Made by a program: the position numbers and the translations under genes
Notes under the pieces: generated by a model
What the model saw: the letters and a program-made list of their open reading frames with translations, nothing else
What the model was told of the DNA's origin: nothing
The model's database searches: none
Assembly: GCA_027451885.1 (NCBI GenBank)
Contig: DAIDHX010000316.1
Location: 1-49,256, forward strand
DNA from: Planctomycetales bacterium
GTDB taxonomy: Bacteria; Planctomycetota; Planctomycetia; Isosphaerales; Isosphaeraceae
Direction: 5' to 3'
DNA length: 49,256 nucleotides
Part shown: positions 43,786 to 49,256 of the stretch, one piece after another
How the letters are laid out: the number at the start of each line of letters is the position of its first letter
How positions within the stretch are numbered: position 1 is the stretch's first letter

Positions 43786-44082
43786 CTAACCGCCCGCGAT
43801 CGCTCCCAGAATGATCAACGTCTCTGCGCCTCGGAGCACGGCGTCGGGCAGGGGGGCGTCCATGGGTTCGTGCGACAGATCTTCCGAGCAGGCGTAGAAA
43901 CGCAGGAGCGGTCTGCGCTTGCGCGTGACTGGGTCGCGGATCGTCCCCTTGAGCGCGGGGAAGCGCGCTTCGAGGGCGTCCACAACCGTGTGGATCGTGG
44001 CCACGCCCTCGATCTCAAGCTCCACATCACCCGCCACGCCCGCGAGCGTGCGCAGGTGAAACGGAATCGCCACGCGAATCAT
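43786..44082 (-). CDS. MoaD/ThiS-like ubiquitin-fold sulfur carrier
   Basis: This 98-residue protein has the beta-grasp pattern of MoaD/ThiS sulfur carriers. It starts [26 protein letters not shown], has a [15 protein letters not shown] helix, and ends exactly in GAIAGG, the C-terminal Gly-Gly that is adenylated and thiocarboxylated in the family. The longer frame to 44142 is rejected because ATG 44082 overlaps the stop of the BNR-repeat gene by 4 bp (ATGA), showing coupling. No MoaE, MoeB/ThiF or molybdopterin genes are nearby, so it is probably not a canonical MoaD. Its function with the propeller protein is unknown. Confidence 0.88.
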   Translation of the reverse strand: MIRVAIPFHLRTLAGVAGDVELEIEGVATIHTVVDALEARFPALKGTIRDPVTRKRRPLLRFYACSEDLSHEPMDAPLPDAVLRGAETLIILGAIAGG

Positions 44083-45194
44083 GGCAAGGTTTGCACCTCG
44101 ACGGAGAGCACGGCCGGCAGGTCGCGCACGATGGCCGCCCACGACTCACCCCCATCGGCCGAGGCATAAACCTGCCCGCCCGTCGTGCCGAAGTAAACCC
44201 CGCAGGGGTCGAGCGCATCGACCGCCATGGCCTCCCGCAGCACGTTCACATAGCAATCGCGCTGGGGCAGCCCGTTCGTCATCGCTTCCCAGTCGTTGCC
44301 GCCGGTCTTGCTGCGATAGACGCACAGCTTGCCGTCGAGCGGGAAGTGCTCCGAATCGCTCTTGATCGGCACCACGAACACCGTTTCCGGCTCATGCGCA
44401 TGCACGTCGATCACAAAGCCGAAATCGGTCGGTAAGTTGCCCGAGACTTCATACCATGTGTCGCCCGCGTTGTCGGAGCGCATGATGTCCCAGTGCTTCT
44501 GCATGTAGAGCACATCGGGCCGTGAGCGGTGGAACGCGATCCTGTGCACGCAATGGCCCACCTCGGCGTTGGGATCGGGAATGTACTGCGACTTGAGTCC
44601 CTTGTTGATCGGCTTCCACGTCGCCGCGCCGTCGTCGGTGCGGAACGCCCCCGCCGCCGAGATCGCGATGTACATCCGGTGGGGATTGCCGGGATCGATG
44701 AGCATGGTATGCAGCCCCATCCCCCCCGCGCCGGGGCTCCAGCGCGGGCCAGACTCATGCGTCCGCAATCCTTTCATCTCATGCCACGACTGGCCGCCAT
44801 CGGTCGTGCGGAAAAGCGCAGCATCTTCAACCCCCGCGTAGACCGTCTCCGGATCGGAAAGCGACGGCTCAAGGTGCCACACCCGCTTGAATTCCCAGGG
44901 ATGCTGCGTGCCGTCATACCACTGGTGCGTACCAGTCTCTCCGTCGTATGCAAACGTATTACCCACCGGATTCCAGGTCTTGCCGCCGTCATCCGAGCGC
45001 TGAATCATCTGGCCGAACCACCCGCTCGATTGCGAGGCATACAGCCGATTGGGATCCGCGGGCGAACCCTTGACGTGGTAGATCTCCCAGCCGGCGAAAA
45101 ACGGCCCCGCCACGTCCCAATTCTTACGCGCACCGTCCGACGTGAAAACAAATGCCCCCTTGCGCGTACCCACCAGCACCCGAATGGTACTCAT
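44079..45194 (-). CDS. BNR/Asp-box beta-propeller (sialidase/sortilin-like) protein
   Basis: This 371-residue protein has a beta-propeller of BNR/Asp-box repeats. The S/T-x-D-x-G-x-x-W motif recurs as [46 protein letters not shown] and [10 protein letters not shown]. It lacks a signal peptide, so it is probably cytoplasmic. The catalytic Arg triad and Tyr of true sialidases are not apparent; the protein is closer to the photosystem-assembly/Ycf48 or sortilin-like propellers, so exo-sialidase activity should not be assumed. The start is ATG 45194, with GGGAG seven bases upstream. Its stop overlaps the MoaD-like gene by 4 bp. Confidence 0.85.
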   Translation of the reverse strand: MSTIRVLVGTRKGAFVFTSDGARKNWDVAGPFFAGWEIYHVKGSPADPNRLYASQSSGWFGQMIQRSDDGGKTWNPVGNTFAYDGETGTHQWYDGTQHPWEFKRVWHLEPSLSDPETVYAGVEDAALFRTTDGGQSWHEMKGLRTHESGPRWSPGAGGMGLHTMLIDPGNPHRMYIAISAAGAFRTDDGAATWKPINKGLKSQYIPDPNAEVGHCVHRIAFHRSRPDVLYMQKHWDIMRSDNAGDTWYEVSGNLPTDFGFVIDVHAHEPETVFVVPIKSDSEHFPLDGKLCVYRSKTGGNDWEAMTNGLPQRDCYVNVLREAMAVDALDPCGVYFGTTGGQVYASADGGESWAAIVRDLPAVLSVEVQTLP

Positions 45195-45424
45195 CAATTG
45201 CTCCCGATCATGACATGCCGATGACGTGACCAGGTTCGAATCCTAGCCTATTACTGTTCGCATGTCTAGAAACTCGCTGCCCTCAGCCTCGAAAAGTCGT
45301 CCGCGCCGTGCGCGCAATCGTCACACGTATTGCGATTCTCACGGCGGGGGCGTTTCGCGATGATGCTACGTTCGTTCGGAAACGTGCAATGTTGAGTTCG
45401 CATGAGGAGGCGCGGGGATTTTTC

Positions 45425-47143
45425 ATGCCCGAGATCGTGAACCACGCATCGACCGAGCCTGGCGACGAACCGATCGACGCGCCTTACGGCGGCCGTGCGC
45501 TTTTGATCCAGCCGCTGCTCAACAAGGGAACGGCGTTCACTGAGCAGGAACGCAGGGATCTGGGCCTGCTGGGCCTGTTGCCGCCGATCGAGGAGACGCT
45601 CGAGGAGCAGGCGATCCGCGCTTACGAAGCCTATGGCGCCAAGCCGACGGACCTCGAGCGGCATATCTACCTGCGGCAGCTTCAGGACGCGAACGAGACG
45701 TTGTTTTACAAGGTGCTTCTCGACCATCTCGAGGAAATGGCGCCGATTATTTACACGCCGACGGTGGGCCTGGCGTGCGAGCAATTCAGCCACATCTTCC
45801 GCCGCCCGCGCGGGCTCTTTATCTCGTATCCTGAGCGGGAGCACATTGAAGAGATCCTTTCAAACGCCCCGGTCGCGCCCGTTGAGGTGATCGTGGTCAC
45901 CGACGGCGAGCGGATTCTCGGCCTGGGCGACCAGGGCGCAGGGGGCATGGGCATCCCCATCGGCAAGCTCTCGCTCTACACCGCCTGCGGGGGGATCTCG
46001 CCGGCGACCACGCTGCCGATTTTGCTCGACGTTGGCACCAACAACCCCGATCGCCTGGCCGACCCGCTCTACATCGGCTGGCGGCATGAGCGCATCGCGG
46101 GCGCGGAGTATGACGCGTTCATCGAGCTCTTCGTCACGTCGGTGATGAAGCGCTTTCCAGGCGTGCTGCTCCAGTGGGAGGACTTCGCCCAGGCGCACGC
46201 AGGTGCGATTCTCGAGCGTTATCGCGACCGGCTTTGCACGTTCAACGACGACTTTCAGGGCACGGCCGCGGTGACGACGGGCACGATCGCGGCCGCTGCG
46301 CGTTCGATCGGGGGCCGCCTGCGCGACCAGCGAGTCGCGATCCTGGGCGCAGGCTCGGCCGGCTGCGGCATCGCCGAGCAGCTTGTGCGGGCACTTGTGG
46401 CCGATGGTCTTACCGAGCGCGACGCGCGCGACCGCTTCTACATGGTCGACCGCGACGGCCTCCTGCACGACGCATCGCCCGGCCTCAAGCCCTTCCAGCA
46501 ACCGCTTGCTCAGCCACGCGCGCGCGTCGCCGGCTGGAAGCCGGGGCCGAGCGGCCGGCTGGGCCTGCTCGAGGTGGTCGAGCACGCATCGCCCACGATT
46601 CTGATCGGGGCGTCGGGTCAGCCAGGCACGTTCACGGAGGCCGTGGTGCGCGCCATGGCCTCGCGGGTGGAGCGGCCGATCATCCTGCCGCTTTCGAATC
46701 CCACCTCGCGTGCCGAGGCCCAGCCGCGGGATCTCATCGCCTGGACCGACGGCAGAGCCCTGGTCGCAACCGGCAGCCCCTTCGCCGACGTGACCTGGGA
46801 TGGCAAGCCCCGGCGGATTTCCCAGTGCAACAACAGCTACATCTTCCCGGGCGTGGGCCTGGGGGTTCTGGCGGCGGGTGCAACGCGCGTGACGGACCGA
46901 ATGTTCATGGCGGCGGCGGATGCGCTTGCGAGTGCGTCGCCAGGGCCGGGCGACCCCGCGGGTGCGATTCTGCCGCCGCTCGCGGAGTCCCGGGCCGTTT
47001 CACGCACGATTGCGCTTGCGGTCGCAGCCGCCGCGGTGACCGATGGCGTGGCGGATCCTCATTCGCCAGAACAGCTTGAGAAACTGGTCGATGCGCGAAT
47101 CTGGGCGCCTCGCTACCGCCGCATGCGGCTGGCCCGAAATTGA
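45425..47143 (+). CDS. maeA: NAD-dependent malic enzyme
   Basis: This protein of about 572 residues is a full-length malic enzyme. The N-terminal domain has [31 protein letters not shown] and the signature [21 protein letters not shown]. The divalent-metal and catalytic region is [21 protein letters not shown], followed by [19 protein letters not shown] and the NAD-binding [13 protein letters not shown]. It converts malate to pyruvate and CO2 with NAD(P)H. The frame runs upstream to 45308; ATG 45425 gives the usual length, with GGGGA about six bases upstream, but ATG 45389 is possible. It diverges from the BNR gene across 230 bp. The cofactor choice is inferred from overall similarity to NAD-type enzymes. 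Confidence 0.94.
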   Translation: MPEIVNHASTEPGDEPIDAPYGGRALLIQPLLNKGTAFTEQERRDLGLLGLLPPIEETLEEQAIRAYEAYGAKPTDLERHIYLRQLQDANETLFYKVLLDHLEEMAPIIYTPTVGLACEQFSHIFRRPRGLFISYPEREHIEEILSNAPVAPVEVIVVTDGERILGLGDQGAGGMGIPIGKLSLYTACGGISPATTLPILLDVGTNNPDRLADPLYIGWRHERIAGAEYDAFIELFVTSVMKRFPGVLLQWEDFAQAHAGAILERYRDRLCTFNDDFQGTAAVTTGTIAAAARSIGGRLRDQRVAILGAGSAGCGIAEQLVRALVADGLTERDARDRFYMVDRDGLLHDASPGLKPFQQPLAQPRARVAGWKPGPSGRLGLLEVVEHASPTILIGASGQPGTFTEAVVRAMASRVERPIILPLSNPTSRAEAQPRDLIAWTDGRALVATGSPFADVTWDGKPRRISQCNNSYIFPGVGLGVLAAGATRVTDRMFMAAADALASASPGPGDPAGAILPPLAESRAVSRTIALAVAAAAVTDGVADPHSPEQLEKLVDARIWAPRYRRMRLARN

Positions 47144-47200
47144 CACGCGAACCTGGCGCGATTGACAGATCTCCCGCCATCGCTAAGATCAAAGGGTCTG

Positions 47201-47275
47201 CGGGGCGTAGCTCAGCTTGGCTAGAGCGCACGGTTCGGGTCCGTGAGGTCGCAGGTTCAAATCCTGTCGCCCCGA
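47201..47275 (+). tRNA. tRNA-Pro (anticodon CGG)
   Basis: A complete cloverleaf can be drawn. The acceptor stem CGGGGCG (47201-47207) pairs with CGCCCCG (47268-47274), with discriminator A at 47275. The D-arm is GCTC/GAGC. The anticodon stem CACGG/CCGTG encloses the loop TTCGGGT with anticodon CGG, and the T-arm GCAGG/CCTGT-type stem encloses TTCAAAT. The C1-G72 pair and A73 are the identity features of bacterial proline tRNA. No CCA is encoded. Fragments of its 3' end are repeated downstream. Confidence 0.93.
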
Positions 47276-47289
47276 CTATTTTCAGAAAG

Positions 47290-47319
47290 AAGCCCTTCGA
47301 CGTTCTCGCCGAAGGGCTT
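47290..47319 (+). terminator. Hairpin terminator after tRNA-Pro
   Basis: AAGCCCTTCG (47290-47299) and CGAAGGGCTT (47310-47319) form a perfect 10-bp stem with a 10-base loop, 15 bases after the tRNA. The T-run that follows is weak (TTTGTCATTGTT). Confidence 0.6.
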
Positions 47320-47432
47320 TGTCATTGTTGGGATGCGAGTTATAACTCCCGCAGTGTGTTCAACTGGCGGGACTCGATAGTCCGTTGTTCGAGGTGAATC
47401 GACGCAACTCGTTTCTGCAATTCCGAAAGCGC

Positions 47433-47450
47433 GGTTCAAATCTCGTCGCC
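47433..47450. repeat. Degenerate copy of tRNA-Pro 3' end
   Basis: GGTTCAAATCTCGTCGCC matches the tRNA's GGTTCAAATCCTGTCGCC in 16 of 18 positions. It may be a second att-like scar or tRNA debris. Confidence 0.45.
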
Positions 47451-47622
47451 AGTTGGGTGGCAAGTAAATCGTACTTCAAAATAAAGCAGGGCGATTCGCG
47501 CGGCTCAATGGGGCAATTTGTCTGCGATGAATCAGAATCTGGGACATTGATGAGCGGTTGCGGGACCACTAAGATCCATGAGGTCTTGCAAGATCGTGAC
47601 GAGTTTGGCGACGAGGCGCGCG

Positions 47623-48681
47623 ATGAGAGTTGACCTTGGCCAGATGCACGGCTGGATCGTGGACGAACTTACGCGCGATCGGCCAGTTTCCGAGTCAATG
47701 GCCTCATTGATCGATCAGTGTAGTGCCGCTCATCCGCACCCGGATTGGGCCAAGCTGCGAGCACTGCCGTATGCCGACCTATCCGAGCTGCATGATTGGG
47801 TACAGCGGCCGTTCAGTGAAGAGCCGCCCGAGAAGTTGCTTAAGGGGCTATGGTTCGGGCTGTTCAATCCATGCCCGGACGGGCACACCCCCGTCGCCGA
47901 CATCTACGTCTGCGGATCGAAGCGGTTCGACCCGGACCCGGACGACAACAGTTGGGCTGTTGACCCCGACTGGTGGCCAGCTACCCGATACGCCAACTCG
48001 ACGGTACTGTACGACATCTATCGCATTGCCTACCGCCAGGGGTCGCCCTCGCCTGACCAGAACGAATGCTTGGGCAACGACGCCGAGTATCCGTTGGCGC
48101 TCGGGTATGGCGTGTTCGCTATTCGGGAGTTGCTCGGGCAAATCGAACCGCAGTTGCTGCTCGGCCGGGCCGATTCGTTCGGCGTGGCAGTTGGGTTCGA
48201 CAGCGGCGACTTCGTGGTGCTCGGAAAATTGACGAGCGCTGGTCTGAAGCCAATTGACCCGAATGCCGAGCGCCCGGAGGTTTCGATCGAGCCTGTGCTG
48301 GAGGGACTACGATCGTCCGATGGCAACAAGGTCTTTCACGCGATATTCGAGTTGCGCCGACTCGGAGTACATGCGCGAGCAGCAATTCCGGAGTTGCAAA
48401 GGATTGCACTCTCTGATGAGATGGGCCTGAGGCAAGCGGCAGTGAACATGCTCGGAGCGGTCGCCCCAGACGACCCGGGCGCAAGGGCGACGGTTCTTCA
48501 GGCTTTGGATGACACAAGTCCGTTCGTGAGGCGGGAAGCGCTCCAGGCGCTAATCGCACTCAAAGGGCTTTCGGCGTCTGATCTTACCAGGATCAAAGAC
48601 ATGGAGAACGACGAGGACGAGAATGTGGCACGTTGGTCTGAGATCGCGCTCCGAAATATTCGACTCCGGGGTGGGATCTAA
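47623..48681 (+). CDS. Hypothetical protein with C-terminal HEAT repeats
   Basis: This 352-residue protein is inside the tRNA-bounded segment. The N-terminal 220 residues are not a family I recognise. They are acidic and aromatic-rich (DIYVCGSKRFDPDPDDNSWA, YPLALGYGVFAIRELL, FGVAVGFDSGDFVVLG) and reminiscent of immunity-protein-like domains, though this is only an impression. Residues about 230-340 are HEAT-like helical repeats: VFHAIFELRRLGVHARAAIPEL, RQAAVNMLGAVAPDD, RREALQALIALKG. ATG 47623 is preferred because GAGG lies about six bases upstream; 47578 is an in-frame alternative. Codon use is less GC-rich than in the neighbours, consistent with acquisition. There is no signal peptide. Confidence 0.75.
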   Translation: MRVDLGQMHGWIVDELTRDRPVSESMASLIDQCSAAHPHPDWAKLRALPYADLSELHDWVQRPFSEEPPEKLLKGLWFGLFNPCPDGHTPVADIYVCGSKRFDPDPDDNSWAVDPDWWPATRYANSTVLYDIYRIAYRQGSPSPDQNECLGNDAEYPLALGYGVFAIRELLGQIEPQLLLGRADSFGVAVGFDSGDFVVLGKLTSAGLKPIDPNAERPEVSIEPVLEGLRSSDGNKVFHAIFELRRLGVHARAAIPELQRIALSDEMGLRQAAVNMLGAVAPDDPGARATVLQALDDTSPFVRREALQALIALKGLSASDLTRIKDMENDEDENVARWSEIALRNIRLRGGI

Positions 48682-48812
48682 CTACCCAACATGGTGGCAA
48701 TACCGCGCGCCTTGATTCTTCTTTTAGGATCCAAACTCTGCTTGACTACTGAGCATTAGTGGCAAGCGTGCCTCCCAACCTTGCACACCTACGATAAAAA
48801 GTTCAATAGCCG

Positions 48813-48826
48813 TCCTGTCGCCCCGA
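48813..48826. repeat. Exact 14-bp copy of tRNA-Pro 3' end
   Basis: TCCTGTCGCCCCGA is identical to 47262-47275. It lies 12 bases before a strong terminator hairpin, as expected if that hairpin originally terminated the tRNA. It is a candidate attachment-site duplicate. Confidence 0.6.
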
Positions 48827-48837
48827 TCCTGGAAAAA

Positions 48838-48879
48838 GGGGCTGGCTCTCGCCGATGGCGAATGCCAGCCCCTTTTTTT
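48838..48879 (+). terminator. Strong rho-independent terminator
   Basis: GGGGCTGGC (48838-48846) pairs with GCCAGCCCC (48864-48872). The apex holds an inner hairpin, TCGCC-GAT-GGCGA, and seven Ts follow (48873-48879). Five As precede the stem, so it could work in both directions. Confidence 0.85.
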
Positions 48880-49006
48880 AATCTTCCTGTCTGTTCGTTT
48901 CTGTCGTTGCCAGCGAATCATAGGGAAATAAAGTACATCGTCTCATTTTTCATTCCTGCCTCACGACACGGCAGTCCGAACAGCTCAAGAAGCAAAACTT
49001 GACGGC

Positions 49007-49030
49007 AGTATCATCCGATGATACTATCAT
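49007..49030. promoter_or_regulatory. Overlapping palindromes at HicA-like start
   Basis: AGTATCATC-C-GATGATACT (49007-49025) is a perfect 19-bp palindrome. It overlaps a second perfect palindrome, ATGATA-C-TATCAT (49018-49030), which ends within the ATG at 49029. Three TATCAT half-sites alternate in orientation at 49009, 49018 and 49025. This is a likely autoregulatory operator of a toxin-antitoxin locus. Confidence 0.6.
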
Positions 49031-49151
49031 GAATGGCATGAGGCCGAAGCACCAACGCACGCTCGACGCGATTCTCGAGGACCCAGTCAGGTCGAACATC
49101 GCCTGGCGGGACATCCAGGGCGATTGCGCGATCCTGGGGAATCTGGCATGA
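49029..49151 (+). pseudogene. Truncated HicA-like toxin fragment
   Basis: The 40-residue frame begins MNGMRPKHQRTLDAILEDPV followed by RSNIAWRDI. This matches the N-terminus of the HicA-like toxin family (pattern TL..IF..PV.SNI.W.DIE) that cleaves mRNA in hicAB systems. After WRDI the sequence departs (QGDCAILGNLA, stop), so the double-stranded RNA-binding-like core with its catalytic His is missing. Other frames downstream give no clear continuation, although a frameshift cannot be excluded. No HicB antitoxin is seen before the window ends at 49256. The operator-like palindromes upstream remain intact. Confidence 0.5.
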
Positions 49152-49256
49152 TTGGGGGAACATCTTCTCGACTCTCGCCGCGGTTGCAGGCGGGTCGTGA
49201 GAGGAAGACTCATCCCCATCCCAGGAGTCCATGCCATGCCTCGGCCCGGGTCCGTT

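Larger units (their letters stand above)
47276..47622. other. Gap inside the tRNA-bounded segment
   Basis: Apart from the terminator at 47290-47319 and the degenerate tRNA 3'-end copy at 47433-47450, these bases hold nothing recognisable. A reading frame at 47385-47633 crosses the degenerate copy but has no ribosome binding site. Confidence 0.4.
47262..48826. mobile_element. Putative tRNA-Pro-bounded integrated segment
   Basis: The last 14 bases of the tRNA (TCCTGTCGCCCCGA, 47262-47275) recur exactly at 48813-48826. The upstream GTTCAA is also present in the second copy, offset by a 5-base insertion. A third, degenerate copy (GGTTCAAATCTCGTCGCC, 47433-47450) lies between them. A strong terminator follows the second exact copy. 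The enclosed 1.5 kb looks lower in GC than its neighbours and carries one gene, the HEAT-repeat protein. Direct repeats of a tRNA 3' end are the mark of site-specific integration, but no integrase is present, so this may be a decayed or minimal insert. Duplicated tRNA debris is the alternative. Confidence 0.5.
48682..49006. other. Gap downstream of HEAT gene
   Basis: It holds the second exact tRNA 3'-end copy (48813-48826) and the strong terminator at 48838-48879. The remainder, up to the palindromes before the HicA-like fragment, shows no gene. Confidence 0.5.

Noticed and set aside
43786-44082. Molybdopterin synthase small subunit
   Set aside because: The fold and GG end fit, but no MoaE or other molybdenum-cofactor genes are nearby and it is coupled to a propeller gene.
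44079-45194. True exo-alpha-sialidase
   Set aside because: The Asp boxes are present, but the arginine triad and signal peptide expected of a secreted sialidase are not apparent, so only the propeller fold is claimed.

Overview
The window is high-GC bacterial DNA that almost certainly comes from a planctomycete. The evidence is the gene content: a giant CxxCH-bearing DUF1587/1592/1588/1585 protein paired with DUF1552, a PSCyt1/DUF1549/DUF1553 protein followed by DUF1501 paralogs, a DUF1559 prepilin-like H-X9-DG protein, DUF1080, Tat-exported Gfo/Idh/MocA oxidoreductases and three formylglycine sulfatases. All calls come from reading the sequence and recognising families; no database search was run.

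Layout. 1-1140: 5'-truncated metallophosphoesterase. 1265-1504: small membrane protein. 1753-2222: two 23-bp-period tandem-repeat arrays in a 1.2-kb stretch with no convincing gene. 2721-5211: Rnl5/DRB0094-type RNA ligase, divergent from an adenosine-specific kinase and a small alpha/beta hydrolase. 5254-5888: a ribbon-helix-helix antitoxin with a clear promoter and paired operator-like sites, followed by what looks like a broken VapC toxin. 6001-7349: a membrane-SRPBCC fusion coupled to a four-helix membrane protein. 7762-13285: DUF1552 and the giant cytochrome-like protein. 13591-23415: DUF1080, PSCyt1-PSD1, two tandem DUF1501 paralogs and two sulfatases, all on one strand. 24002-27329: prepilin-like protein, small lipoprotein, third sulfatase. 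27363-31417: oxidoreductase, thioredoxin 2, CIA30-like protein and a TPR protein. 31455-33580: anti-sigma, ECF sigma and a PepSY-like repeat protein, which with the TPR gene form a same-strand group. 33905-34567: orphan gene. 34871-43058: TolB-like propeller, two more DUF1501 proteins, an unknown secreted protein, a ceramidase-like hydrolase and another oxidoreductase. 43269-47143: LURP-one-like protein, MoaD-like and BNR-propeller pair, malic enzyme. 47201-47275: tRNA-Pro(CGG), followed by a small lower-GC insert bounded by a copy of the tRNA 3' end. 49007-49151: a truncated HicA-like gene under overlapping palindromes.

Together, the central 30 kb looks like planctomycete machinery for exporting folded redox and hydrolytic proteins and attacking sulfated or complex carbohydrates: Tat-exported DUF1501/DUF1552 proteins, large cytochrome-like partners, sulfatases, DUF1080 and Gfo/Idh enzymes. 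The flanks are more plastic, with tandem repeats, two decayed toxin genes and a tRNA-associated insert. The most unusual items are the paired 23-bp arrays, the tRNA-Pro-bounded insert, the MoaD/BNR overlap pair, the RNA ligase next to an adenosine-specific kinase, and the four-gene ECF sigma / PepSY-repeat / TPR group.
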